From CAZWVR01 sp964637235 (GTDB lineage Bacteria; Bacteroidota; Bacteroidia; Bacteroidales; S143-33): a DNA stretch of 14,654 nt. Positions 1-7,762 of this stretch are shown one piece after another. Each line of letters starts with the position of its first letter. Positions within the stretch are counted from its first letter, which is position 1. The notes below the pieces were generated by a model that saw only the letters and a program-made list of their open reading frames with translations, ran no database searches and was not told the DNA's origin. The stretch is taken from positions 1-14,654 of the forward strand of contig CAZWVR010000062.1 of the NCBI GenBank assembly GCA_964637235.1. The letters are read 5' to 3'. The position numbers and the translations under genes were made by a program.

Positions 1-1268
1 TTACGAATAAATAGCAGTAAAACTAAACTAACTAAAAAGAATATAAATAACGATACTATTGATTTACGCATATCACCAGTTAATTCCTCCATAAAACCGA
101 AAAGAAACGTGCCTAAAACTATTGAAATCTTTTCAACAAACTCATAAAAACTAAAATAAGAAGCTGTATTCAAAGTTTTAGGAATCATTTTTGAATATGT
201 AGAACGCGATAAACTTTGAGTACCTCCCATCAATAAGCCTACTCCAATAGCTAATATAATAAACTCAAATTCAGTATAAGTAAAATAAGCTCCGAGGACG
301 ATTATTATCCATACCAATACCGCTATTATCAATGCATAAATGTTGCCAAAGCGTTTTGATAAATATGCAAAAATATAAGCCCCTGGTATAGCTATCAATT
401 GTATTACAAGCACTATTCCAATTAAATGATCATCAGGCACTTTTATTATTTTTGTACCAAAAAATACTGCCATATACATTATAGTCTGAACAGCAGTGCT
501 ATATATAAAAAATCCTGCAAGATATATTTTCATATCCCGTGTACGAGTAAATTCTCTGAAAACCCTCGCAAGCTCCCTAAATCCATTGAATAATATCTTG
601 GAAGTAAAGTTCCTATATACCGTCCGTTTGGGTAGATATATAAAAGTATAAGTAGAAAAACCTAACCACCAAATACCTACACTAATAAAAGCCAATTTAA
701 AAGCTAAAACTTCTGATATACCTATCTGCTTATGAAAAATAATAAATATCAAATTGATAATCAGTAAAAGAACAGAGCCCACATAACCATAGGAATAGCC
801 AAGAGCACTAAGTTTATCCATCTTATCAGCAGTCACAATCTCCGGAATAAAAGAATTATAAAAAACTAAACTACCCGCATAACCTATTATAGATAATCCA
901 AAGGCTATTATTCCTATTTCTATATGATTACCATCAAAAAAATAAAGGGCTATACAGGCTAAGGAACCCAAAATCGTAAAAAAACGCATAAATAATTTCT
1001 TCCTACCCGTATAATCAGCAATACCCGACAAAATAGGCGAAAGAAAAGCTATCAGTAAAAAGGAAAAAGATAGGGTATAAGAATATAATACCGAATTTAT
1101 CAATTTAATACCAAAAAAATCTACAATATTTCCATTGTCATTACTCGTGACAGCATTATAGTAAATAGGAAATATCGTAGAAGTAATGGTAAGCTGAAAA
1201 GCAGAATTAGCCCAGTCATACAATGCCCAGGCTCGCATTCTTTTAATATTATTTTTCTCTATCCCCAT
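1..1268 (-). CDS. MFS transporter, UMF1/Atg22-like family (3' end cut by window edge)
   Basis: An open frame of 422 codons runs leftward from an ATG at 1268 with no in-frame stop and leaves the window, so only the last few residues are missing if it has the usual length of about 420-440. The N-terminus reads MGIEKNNIKRMRAWALYDW and continues with ANSAFQLTITSTIFPIYY, the hallmark first helix of the UMF1/Atg22-like branch of the major facilitator superfamily. Hydrophobic segments follow throughout, with a central cytoplasmic loop containing several Arg/Lys residues. A later GTQSLSRSTYSKMIP stretch is also typical of the branch. It is an inner-membrane permease; the substrate cannot be read from sequence. 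It follows dapA by 66 bases on the same strand, but an AT-rich hairpin at the dapA stop may separate them. A weak promoter match (TAAGTTTC, 1280 to 1273) lies just before the ATG without a good upstream element. Confidence 0.85.
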   Translation of the reverse strand, partial: MGIEKNNIKRMRAWALYDWANSAFQLTITSTIFPIYYNAVTSNDNGNIVDFFGIKLINSVLYSYTLSFSFLLIAFLSPILSGIADYTGRKKLFMRFFTILGSLACIALYFFDGNHIEIGIIAFGLSIIGYAGSLVFYNSFIPEIVTADKMDKLSALGYSYGYVGSVLLLIINLIFIIFHKQIGISEVLAFKLAFISVGIWWLGFSTYTFIYLPKRTVYRNFTSKILFNGFRELARVFREFTRTRDMKIYLAGFFIYSTAVQTIMYMAVFFGTKIIKVPDDHLIGIVLVIQLIAIPGAYIFAYLSKRFGNIYALIIAVLVWIIIVLGAYFTYTEFEFIILAIGVGLLMGGTQSLSRSTYSKMIPKTLNTASYFSFYEFVEKISIVLGTFLFGFMEELTGDMRKSIVSLFIFFLVSLVLLLFIR

Positions 1269-1328
1269 ATTTGAAACTTATCTATATATTGATAAATAAT
1301 TTGTTAACCCTTAAAGAAACTTTACTAC

Positions 1329-1360
1329 AAAAAATTAAGATAATAAATTCTTAATTTTTT
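1329..1360 (-). terminator. AT-rich stem-loop overlapping the dapA stop codon
   Basis: A perfect 12-base inverted repeat (AAAAAATTAAGA at 1329-1340, its complement at 1349-1360) encloses an 8-base loop. On the minus strand the 3' arm ends in six T residues, as in an intrinsic terminator, and the dapA stop codon (1337-1335) lies inside this arm. The stem has only one G-C pair per arm, so it would be weak and could be attenuating rather than complete. Confidence 0.45.
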
Positions 1361-2204
1361 CATAAGTCTCCTCTTTAACTGGTACTAATGGCAATCTTAA
1401 ATTATTTTCTATCAATCCTAAAATATGTAAAGCAGCCTTTATACCAGAAGGATTACCATCTTCAAAAATTGCCTGTATTAAATCTAATAACTTGTAATGT
1501 ATATCTCTTGCTTTATCATATTCACCTTCTAATGCATACCGAACCATATTAGAAGTTTGTGTAGGTCTTGCCATTGCCACTACTGAGATCACGCCGGAAG
1601 CACCCAAGGTTATAAGAGGAAAGGTCAAGGCATCGTCTCCTGAGATTACCATAAACTCACGCGGTTTATTTTTCAAAATTTGCATTATTTGCTCAATATT
1701 GCCAGAAGCTTCTTTTACTGCCACAATATTTTTATGCTGAGCTAATTCAAGAGTTGTTTCAGCAGAAATATTAACTTTTGTACGCCCTGGAACATTATAC
1801 AGTATTACAGGAACAGGAGATACATCAGCAATAGTTTTATAATGTTCAATTATCCCTCTCTGAGAAGGCTTATTATAGTACGGAGCAACCGATAAAATCG
1901 CACTTATACCGCTGAAATCTCCGTAATCTTGAATACTTTCAACAACTGCCTTTGTATTATTCCCTCCAAATCCAGCAACTATCGGAACGTGTCCATTGAC
2001 CTTTTCAATAATAAAATGCAAAACACGTTTTTTTTCCTCCTTGGAAAGCGTCGCACTCTCGCCAGTAGTACCCAAAGCAACAATATAATCAATACCGTGA
2101 GTTATAAGATATTCAATTAAACGCTCTAATGCAGAAAAATCAATACTTTTATCACTTTTAAATGGTGTAATAATTGCAACACCAGTGCCTACTAACTCTT
2201 TCAT
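1335..2204 (-). CDS. dapA: 4-hydroxy-tetrahydrodipicolinate synthase
   Basis: This cytoplasmic TIM-barrel aldolase condenses pyruvate with aspartate semialdehyde, the first committed step to diaminopimelate and lysine. The 289 residues match the family length. Visible hallmarks are GTTGES at 45-50 (pyruvate carboxylate binding), YYNKPSQRG at 109-117, YNVPGRT at 136-142 with the catalytic Tyr136 and substrate-binding Arg141, the Schiff-base Lys164 in VAVKEASG, and NPSGIK at 251-256. All catalytic residues expected from the E. coli enzyme are present. The ATG lies five bases after the stop of the upstream DUF6913-like gene, so the two are almost certainly co-transcribed from the promoter at 2757-2787. 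No separate promoter is visible. Confidence 0.97.
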   Translation of the reverse strand: MKELVGTGVAIITPFKSDKSIDFSALERLIEYLITHGIDYIVALGTTGESATLSKEEKKRVLHFIIEKVNGHVPIVAGFGGNNTKAVVESIQDYGDFSGISAILSVAPYYNKPSQRGIIEHYKTIADVSPVPVILYNVPGRTKVNISAETTLELAQHKNIVAVKEASGNIEQIMQILKNKPREFMVISGDDALTFPLITLGASGVISVVAMARPTQTSNMVRYALEGEYDKARDIHYKLLDLIQAIFEDGNPSGIKAALHILGLIENNLRLPLVPVKEETYEKIKNLLS

Positions 2205-2209
2205 ATCAT

Positions 2210-2731
2210 TTATTTTTTAGTTTGTATTTCAAGCAAGTATTTCTCTATATTACTAAAAAAGAAATCTAATGTTTCCCCTTCCCTGATTTTAAGCGTCAAA
2301 TCTGCAAAATTCCATTCTTTATACAATGGCGAAACTTTTAGCTGGGCATTAGATATGGCAAAAATATATGTAAGAGGATATATGTTTTCTAAACTCGCAA
2401 GTATCAATATTTCGAAGCCTGTATTAATAAAAGATTTTATCTTACTTTTTATAGGACAACCCCAAAAATTTAACTCTTTTTTTGTAATTACATAATCAGC
2501 AACATTATCTTTTACTTCTACATTTTGTTGATAACATAGTGTGATAACTTCAATTTTATATTTACGCAATTTTGAAATAAATTCGTCAATAACTGCTTTT
2601 GTATCTTCATTGCATTGAAAAAGTATGCCTATTTTTTTAGCTGTATGTAAATTATGAAAACGTTTTTTATATATAAATTTCTTTGTTTCTCTTAAAAGAC
2701 ACGAATATTTAAATCGCTGGAAAAAATTCAT
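2210..2731 (-). CDS. DUF6913-like conserved Bacteroidota protein
   Basis: The 173-residue protein resembles the DUF6913 family, which I recall as a Bacteroidota-restricted family often found near dapA; the assignment is from pattern recall, not a search. It has no signal peptide or membrane span. After a basic N-terminus (residues 1-33), alternating hydrophobic strands and helices (KIGILFQCN at 33-41, IEVITLCYQ at 60-68, FEILILASLEN at 106-116) suggest a small alpha/beta fold. The NFWGCPI segment at 88-94 and NIYPLTYIFAISNAQLKV at 116-133 look like conserved surface or ligand regions. No catalytic motif is recognisable. It is the first gene of the operon with dapA (5-base gap) and has a strong promoter 26 bases upstream. 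A role tied to cell-wall precursor or lysine metabolism is only guilt by association. Confidence 0.75.
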   Translation of the reverse strand: MNFFQRFKYSCLLRETKKFIYKKRFHNLHTAKKIGILFQCNEDTKAVIDEFISKLRKYKIEVITLCYQQNVEVKDNVADYVITKKELNFWGCPIKSKIKSFINTGFEILILASLENIYPLTYIFAISNAQLKVSPLYKEWNFADLTLKIREGETLDFFFSNIEKYLLEIQTKK

Positions 2732-2756
2732 ATTTTTATAGACTTTAAAATTATGT

Positions 2757-2787
2757 CAAAAATAAGCATATACTGCTAATTTCCAAA
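2757..2787 (-). promoter_or_regulatory. Bacteroidota-type promoter for the DUF6913-dapA operon
   Basis: Read on the minus strand: TTTG (2787 to 2784), 19 bases, TATTTTTG (2764 to 2757). This is a full match to the TTTG/TAnnTTTG consensus with ideal spacing. Transcription should begin near 2750, giving a leader of about 20 bases to the ATG at 2731. The upstream element lies six bases before the start codon of the divergent gene at 2793. Confidence 0.7.
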
Positions 2788-2792
2788 ACAAA

Positions 2793-3284
2793 ATGAAACG
2801 ATTGATATACTTCTTTATTTTCGTATTTAATTTTACGACTATTTTATTCTTAGCATCTATCATTTATTATTTTTCTCCTTTACAAAAAATTAATCTACAA
2901 AATGATAAAACTATCAAAATAATATCTCATAAAATTTTATTATGTGGCAATTTTGAAAATAATAAACTTATTTTTGTTAAAAAAAATGATCAAACATTAG
3001 CTTTTTTACCAATTACAGATAATTCGGGCAAACTAAGGGCTATACTTGCTTTCAATTCAATATATCTTAGCCGTTTTGACACTAAAAAAAGAAAATGCTA
3101 CAAAGTTTTAAAGCCAACATTTTGGAATAAACCTAAATTACCGAGTGAATTTTCTCAAAAAAATATTGAACTATTCATCTATTATGACTATAAAACAGGG
3201 GCAAAAGCATTCATAAGTATAAATTTAATTACAGCCTTTTTAACTATAATTTATGTCATAAAATTTTATAAGACAAAAATATAA
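2793..3284 (+). CDS. Hypothetical protein with N- and C-terminal membrane segments
   Basis: I do not recognise this 163-residue protein. It has a strongly hydrophobic N-terminal segment (about residues 4-29, after Lys2-Arg3) and a second one near the C-terminus (about 138-157), with a roughly 110-residue, Lys/Asn/Ile-rich domain between them, presumably periplasmic. That domain contains two cysteines (Cys51, Cys102) that might pair. The start is the ATG after an A-rich AACAAA context. Its promoter is unclear: only a partial match (TAATTTCC near 2772-2779) is seen. The codon and residue use is even more AT-driven than in the housekeeping genes. It is convergent with the next gene, the two stop codons abutting without a single spacer base. 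Confidence 0.65.
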   Translation: MKRLIYFFIFVFNFTTILFLASIIYYFSPLQKINLQNDKTIKIISHKILLCGNFENNKLIFVKKNDQTLAFLPITDNSGKLRAILAFNSIYLSRFDTKKRKCYKVLKPTFWNKPKLPSEFSQKNIELFIYYDYKTGAKAFISINLITAFLTIIYVIKFYKTKI

Positions 3285-3749
3285 CTATTTCTTCTTAGTA
3301 TTTTCCGGATTTTGTTGCATATACCAAAATTCATAAGAACGAATTATATTATTCAACTCTATTAAAGACTTTATATTCTCCTTTTTAGTCCTCAATAAAT
3401 AATTATAAAATTCATTGTTGTATTTACTAAATTTTTTAAAGAAATTGTGATATTCTAATAATTTTTTATTCAAATTTATAATGTTTTGTTTATATTTTTT
3501 TAAAGTATCTTGCAACAAAAGAATTTTTCCTTTATAAATATTTTCTGTTTTTAATATACTATCATTGCATTCGACATAATAATTATGCAAAATTTGTTCA
3601 GTAGATTTATACAAAGTTCTATATTTATGCACTAAGTAATAAAAATAAATACTTAAAACAATAAGCATAAAAAAAGATATCTTCAACCATTCTCTTTTTA
3701 TAAACCTCCATATTATTTGTAAATAAAATGTAATTTTTGATTTTTGCAT
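3285..3749 (-). CDS. Hypothetical membrane-anchored coiled-coil protein
   Basis: The 154-residue protein is not recognised by family. A basic N-terminus (KREWLK at 18-23) precedes one membrane span (about 24-41, ISFFMLIVLSIYFYYLV), followed by a long Lys/Asn/Leu-rich region (about 65-140) with heptad-like spacing that looks like a coiled coil, and a polar KKK tail. The topology suggests a bitopic inner-membrane protein with a helical domain outside the cytoplasm, but orientation is uncertain because positive charges flank both sides. The ATG at 3749 is preceded on the minus strand by two TAnnTTTG-like elements; the nearer one (3758 to 3751) is too close to serve this start, the farther one (3773 to 3766) fits. 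Its stop codon directly abuts that of the convergent gene ending at 3284. Confidence 0.6.
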   Translation of the reverse strand: MQKSKITFYLQIIWRFIKREWLKISFFMLIVLSIYFYYLVHKYRTLYKSTEQILHNYYVECNDSILKTENIYKGKILLLQDTLKKYKQNIINLNKKLLEYHNFFKKFSKYNNEFYNYLLRTKKENIKSLIELNNIIRSYEFWYMQQNPENTKKK

Positions 3750-3765
3750 TCAAAAATATTTTTAG

Positions 3766-3773
3766 CAAATGTA
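3766..3773 (-). promoter_or_regulatory. Probable -7 promoter element for the gene starting at 3749
   Basis: On the minus strand the sequence TACATTTG matches TAnnTTTG and ends 16 bases before the ATG. A convincing TTTG upstream element at the usual spacing was not found, so this is a partial promoter call. Confidence 0.4.
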
Positions 3774-3893
3774 AAATATAAGTAATAGAAAAAAAATTTT
3801 TACTAAAATATTAAAAATACTTTTCTAAAAATTAGCTATCACTATGTTTATGTGCTTTTAGTAATATTATTACATTACGCATAAAATTAGAAA

Positions 3894-3924
3894 TTTGTTT
3901 TTTAGATAAAAAATTGTAATTTTG
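3894..3924 (+). promoter_or_regulatory. Bacteroidota-type promoter for ileS
   Basis: TTTG at 3894-3897, 19 bases, TAATTTTG at 3917-3924: a full match to the housekeeping consensus at ideal spacing. Transcription should start near 3931, giving a leader of only about 16 bases before the ileS ATG, without any Shine-Dalgarno sequence but with an A-rich stretch. The rest of the 3750-3946 gap is AT-rich and shows no further structure I can support. Confidence 0.75.
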
Positions 3925-3946
3925 CACGACTTAAAAATATATAAAT

Positions 3947-6439
3947 ATGCGATTTCCTGAATATAAACAGCTGGATCTACCTAAAATTACTAATGAGATA
4001 CTTAACTTCTGGAAAAAAAATAAAATATTTTATAAAAGCTTAAAAATCAGAGAAAATAATAAGCCTTTCGTTTTTTACGAAGGTCCACCCTCCGCAAATG
4101 GAATGCCCGGCATACATCATACTCTTTCTAGAACTCTAAAAGACACATTCTGTCGATATAAAACAATGCAAGGATACTACGTAGAAAGGAAAGCAGGCTG
4201 GGACACACACGGACTGCCAGTAGAAATTCAAGTAGAAAAACTTTTAGGAATTAGAAAAGACGACATCGGTAAAAAAATATCCATAGAAGAATATAACAAA
4301 ATATGCCGAAAAGAAGTAATGAAATATACTGATAAATTTGAGGAACTAACCGAACTAATGGGCTATTGGTTAGATATGGATAATCCGTACATCACATATC
4401 ATTCTAAATACATCGAAACTCTATGGTGGCTACTTAAACAACTATATAATAAAGGACTACTTTACAAAGGATATACAATCCAACCATACTCCCCTGCCGC
4501 AGGTACAGGTCTAAGCTCCCACGAATTAAATCAACCAGGATGCTACCGACCTGTAAAAGATACCACCGCAACGGTCCTATTTAAAGCTATAAAAGACGAT
4601 AACTCTAAATTCCTATTTGAAGATACAGATACTGATGTCTATTTCTTAGCTTGGACAACTACTCCTTGGACACTCCTATCAAATACTGCATTAGCAGTAG
4701 GTCCTGAAATAACTTACAGAAAAGTCAAAACATATAACCCATACACAGGAGAACCTATTACAGTAATCTTAGCTGACGAACTCGTAAATAATTACTTCCC
4801 TAAGGAAAACGAAAACCTCGACTACGAAAACTATACTTTTAAACCCGGAGACAAAAAAATCCCATATATACTACTTAGTACAATAAAAGGTAAAGAACTT
4901 TTAGGAATACGATACGAACAACTCTTGCCATATAAACAACCTGAAAATGGCGACGCTTTTAAAGTAATTACAGGCGATTTTGTTTCAACAGAAGAAGGTA
5001 CTGGAATTGTACATATTGCTCCCAGCTTCGGTGCTGATGACTTTAAAGTAGCTCGCCAACACGGCATAGGCGCACTAACTCTCGTAGACAAAAAAGGTAA
5101 ATTTATTGACGGATTGGGTGAATTCAGCGGTAGATATGTGAGAGTAGAATATAAACCCGACGAAGGTGATGTAAATATAGATATCGTAGTAAAACTTAAA
5201 AAAGAAGGTAAATTATTTAAATCAGAAAAATACGAACACTCATACCCCCACTGTTGGAGAACGGATAAACCTATAATTTATTACCCATTAAACTCTTGGT
5301 TTATAAAAACCACTGCTCTAAAAGACCGAATGATAGAGCTAAATAAAACTATCAATTGGCAACCACCATTTACAGGAGAAGGTCGCTTTGGTGAATGGCT
5401 CGAAAATCTCGTAGATTGGAATCTTTCTCGTTCCCGTTTCTGGGGTACACCACTCCCTATATGGCGAACAAAAGATGGTAAAGAAGAAAAATGCATCGGC
5501 TCATACGCAGAACTAAAAGAAGAAGCTGAAAAAGCTGTTAAAGCTGGTTTTATGAAAGAAAATCCTCTGAAAGACTTTGACCCCAACGATTTCTCCGAAG
5601 AAAACTATAATAAATTTGACCCGCATCGTCCATACGTAGATGAAATAATACTCGTATCTAACTCCGGTAAACCTATGTATAGAGAACCTGACCTCATAGA
5701 CGTATGGTTCGACTCCGGAGCTATGCCATATGCACAACTACACTATCCCTTCGAAAATAAAGAAAAATTCAAAAAATATTTCCCCGGAGACTTTATATCA
5801 GAAGGGGTAGATCAAACACGAGGTTGGTTCTTTACTTTACACGCAATAGCTGTCATGCTATTCGATAGCGTCGCAGTTAAAAATATCCTATCTCACGGAC
5901 TTATATTAGACGCCAAAGGAGAAAAAATGTCAAAAAGAAAAGGTAATGTAATAGATCCCTTCAAAACATTTAATGAACACGGCTCAGACGCAGTTAGATG
6001 GTATCTTATGACCAGTACTCAACCATGGGATAATATAAAATTCAACGAAAAATATGTAAAAGACATTATTCGCAAATTCTTTGGAACACTATATAACACA
6101 TATGCCTTCTTTGCTTTATACGCAAATATTGACGGTTTTAAATATCAAGAAGAAGAAATTCCTATCAACGAACGCCCAGAAATAGATAGATGGATAATAT
6201 CACTGCTAAATACTCTAATTAAAACTGTCACAGAAGCTTACGAAAATTACGAACCAACAAAAGCAGGTAGAGCTATTCAAGAATTTGTTATAGATCATCT
6301 TAGTAATTGGTATGTACGCCTAAATCGTAAACGTTTTTGGAGCTCTGAATACAATAAAGATAAAATAGCTGCAAACTCTATATACCGCTTTAATTACTGT
6401 CGCCCAACTAATGGCGCCTATGGCTCCTTTCTATGCTGA
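3947..6439 (+). CDS. ileS: Isoleucyl-tRNA synthetase, N-terminal and catalytic part (frame broken near 6371)
   Basis: This class I aminoacyl-tRNA synthetase charges tRNA-Ile. Catalytic features are the HIGH-type motif within PSANGMPGIHH (48-58), GWDTHGLPVE (84-93) and KMSKR (660-664). The editing domain shows TTTPWT (237-242) and GTGIVHIAPSFGADDF (351-366). WDTHGLPVE is characteristic of the eukaryote-like, type 2 IleRS class, whose members are often less sensitive to mupirocin. The frame is normal to about residue 808 (LNRKRFWSSEYNKDKIA); the last 22 residues (808 onward to the TGA at 6437-6439) have no resemblance to IleRS because the expected sequence QTLYTALITVAQLMAP continues in another frame. 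The catalytic and editing domains are complete, whereas the anticodon-binding helical domain is cut early. If translated as is, this product would probably be inactive or impaired. Confidence 0.93.
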   Translation: MRFPEYKQLDLPKITNEILNFWKKNKIFYKSLKIRENNKPFVFYEGPPSANGMPGIHHTLSRTLKDTFCRYKTMQGYYVERKAGWDTHGLPVEIQVEKLLGIRKDDIGKKISIEEYNKICRKEVMKYTDKFEELTELMGYWLDMDNPYITYHSKYIETLWWLLKQLYNKGLLYKGYTIQPYSPAAGTGLSSHELNQPGCYRPVKDTTATVLFKAIKDDNSKFLFEDTDTDVYFLAWTTTPWTLLSNTALAVGPEITYRKVKTYNPYTGEPITVILADELVNNYFPKENENLDYENYTFKPGDKKIPYILLSTIKGKELLGIRYEQLLPYKQPENGDAFKVITGDFVSTEEGTGIVHIAPSFGADDFKVARQHGIGALTLVDKKGKFIDGLGEFSGRYVRVEYKPDEGDVNIDIVVKLKKEGKLFKSEKYEHSYPHCWRTDKPIIYYPLNSWFIKTTALKDRMIELNKTINWQPPFTGEGRFGEWLENLVDWNLSRSRFWGTPLPIWRTKDGKEEKCIGSYAELKEEAEKAVKAGFMKENPLKDFDPNDFSEENYNKFDPHRPYVDEIILVSNSGKPMYREPDLIDVWFDSGAMPYAQLHYPFENKEKFKKYFPGDFISEGVDQTRGWFFTLHAIAVMLFDSVAVKNILSHGLILDAKGEKMSKRKGNVIDPFKTFNEHGSDAVRWYLMTSTQPWDNIKFNEKYVKDIIRKFFGTLYNTYAFFALYANIDGFKYQEEEIPINERPEIDRWIISLLNTLIKTVTEAYENYEPTKAGRAIQEFVIDHLSNWYVRLNRKRFWSSEYNKDKIAANSIYRFNYCRPTNGAYGSFLC
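6369..6439 (+). other. Frameshift interval in ileS
   Basis: The second frame is closed by a TAG at 6366-6368 and the first by a TGA at 6437-6439, so the change of frame must lie between. Protein homology places it at 6371: ATA GCT (Ile807-Ala808), then one odd base, then CAA ACT CTA TAT (QTLY). Bacteroidota IleRS usually reads KI-(A/S)-AYQTLY here. Restoring a lost 5-base piece (nTAyC) between GC and AAACTC would give IAAYQTLY exactly, so a 5-base deletion explains the site better than a 1-base insertion. There is no long homopolymer and no known slippery sequence. Confidence 0.85.
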
Positions 6440-7301
6440 AAAACTTTTCTTAGACCTCAACGGAATAACTGGCAAAATTCAAGCTGAATCAATACATCAT
6501 ACAGACTTCCCTGTTGCAAACGAAAAACTTATAGACAAAGATTTAGAAGAACGTATGTTCTTAGCGCAAAAAATTTCTTCAATGACTCTCGCTCTCAGAA
6601 GACAAGCTAAAATAAAAGTAAGACAACCTCTACAACGGATCCTCGTCCCGCTTATATACCCTGAGATGGAAGAAAAAATAAACTCCGTAAAAGATATTAT
6701 TCTCACTGAAACAAACGTTAAAAATATTGAGTTCATAAAAGATACTACCGGCGTAGTCATTAAAAAAATAAAACCCGATTACAAAAAATTAGGAAAAAAA
6801 CTCGGCAAACTAATGAAAAATGTGGCAAAAGCATTAGCTGAATTCTCACAAGAAGATATATATAAATTTGAAAAACAAAAATATTGGAACTTCAACTTCA
6901 ATAATCAGCAAATAACAATATCAATTGATGAGGTAGAAATTCTTACTGAAGATCTCCCAGGATGGCTAACTAATACAGACGGCAAATATACAGTCGCACT
7001 TGATATCACAATAACACCAGAACTTAGACAAGAAGGTATTATCCGTGAACTAATTAACAGAATTCAGAATTTTAGAAAAGAACTCGGTTTAGAAGTCACA
7101 GACAGAATAAATTTACAAATTCTTGAAACAGACCAAATCAAAGAAGCTATAAATAAATTTGGCGATTACCTCGCAAAACAAACCCTTGCAAACAAAATAG
7201 AATTAGTAAAAGAAATCAATGATTCCACAAATACAAAACCTGTGGAAATATTTGACGAGATATCAAGTATTATCAAAATAGAAAAATATACATCGGAATA
7301 A
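6411..7301 (+). CDS. ileS: Isoleucyl-tRNA synthetase, C-terminal part (shifted frame of ileS)
   Basis: The frame encodes the rest of the IleRS anticodon-binding domain and the C-terminal extension of type 2 enzymes. Homologous sequence begins before the first ATG, at about 6372 (QTLYTALITVAQ), so 309 residues of true IleRS sequence are present and joining both parts gives about 1,117-1,119 residues, close to the family length. Recognisable pieces are MAPMAPFYAEKLFLDLNG at the first Met, RRQAKIKVRQPLQ (about 63-75) and ELRQEGIIRELINRIQNFRKE (about 204-224), all typical of the C-terminal region. No further stop or shift occurs up to the natural end, so there is no sign of older decay. The ATG at 6411 lies inside the end of the upstream frame (29-base overlap), which would allow coupled initiation of a separate C-terminal polypeptide, although that is speculative. 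Confidence 0.9.
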   Translation: MAPMAPFYAEKLFLDLNGITGKIQAESIHHTDFPVANEKLIDKDLEERMFLAQKISSMTLALRRQAKIKVRQPLQRILVPLIYPEMEEKINSVKDIILTETNVKNIEFIKDTTGVVIKKIKPDYKKLGKKLGKLMKNVAKALAEFSQEDIYKFEKQKYWNFNFNNQQITISIDEVEILTEDLPGWLTNTDGKYTVALDITITPELRQEGIIRELINRIQNFRKELGLEVTDRINLQILETDQIKEAINKFGDYLAKQTLANKIELVKEINDSTNTKPVEIFDEISSIIKIEKYTSE

Positions 7302-7332
7302 TTTTTGTTATTAACCTAAAAATTACTATGTT

Positions 7333-7716
7333 ATGGCAGAACCAAAACTCAGATATTCAGACGAAGAATTGGAAGAATTCCGTCAAATAATTCTGGAAAA
7401 ATTAAAAGAAGCTAAGGAAACCTACCAAATGTATAAGAACATGCTCACTCACGAAGAAGATAACTCTGATGCTGACACCGCTCCTACATTTCACGGTTTG
7501 GATGACGGATATTATGAACTAACAAAAGAAGAAATTGCACGACAGGCAAATCGCCTAAAACGCTTTATAAGAGATCTGGAAATGGCTCTGATAAGAATTG
7601 AAAACAAAACCTATGGCATTTGCCGCGTGACAGGTAAACTAATCTCAAAGGAAAGACTTAGAGCTGTACCTCATACTACTCTTAGCTATGAAGCTAAAAT
7701 GAAAGGTCTGGGCTGA
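7333..7716 (+). CDS. DksA/TraR family regulator with degenerate zinc finger
   Basis: This 127-residue protein belongs to the DksA/TraR family, which binds RNA polymerase through the secondary channel and, with ppGpp in many bacteria, adjusts transcription of ribosomal and amino-acid genes. The N-terminal half (about 9-90) forms two helices of a coiled coil with an acidic turn at 41-48. The C-terminal finger reads YGICRVTGKLISKERL (94-109) then VPHTTLSYEA. Only Cys97 remains of the four zinc ligands of canonical DksA; this pattern (CRVTGKLI, VPHxTL) is, as I recall, normal for Bacteroidota members, so it is not a decay mark. The gene follows ileS by 31 bases, a common Bacteroidota neighbourhood, and is closed by a strong terminator. 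Members of the phylum often have lspA next; here it is absent. Confidence 0.9.
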   Translation: MAEPKLRYSDEELEEFRQIILEKLKEAKETYQMYKNMLTHEEDNSDADTAPTFHGLDDGYYELTKEEIARQANRLKRFIRDLEMALIRIENKTYGICRVTGKLISKERLRAVPHTTLSYEAKMKGLG

Positions 7717-7729
7717 AACTAAATGCTTT

Positions 7730-7762
7730 AAAGGAGACGTCTAAAACGGCGTCTCCTTTTTT
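7730..7762 (+). terminator. Rho-independent terminator after the ileS-dksA operon
   Basis: A 10-base stem (AAAGGAGACG at 7730-7739 with its complement at 7750-7759) closes a 10-base loop and runs into a T-tract (7757-7762). It is the strongest class of hairpin in the window. On the minus strand the hairpin is followed by only three T residues, so it may also partly stop the convergent ribF transcript. Confidence 0.92.

Noticed and set aside
4831..5737. Minus-strand open frames opposite ileS
   Set aside because: They lie antisense to a well-conserved coding region, encode no recognisable protein and have no promoter.
6369..6439. Classical programmed frameshift in ileS
   Set aside because: No slow stop codon at the shift point, no slippery heptamer and no clear stimulatory stem-loop; kept only as an open possibility in the findings.
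7299..7307. Promoter before the dksA-like gene (TAATTTTTG)
   Set aside because: The element has one base too many between TA and TTTG and no upstream partner was found; read-through from ileS is sufficient.
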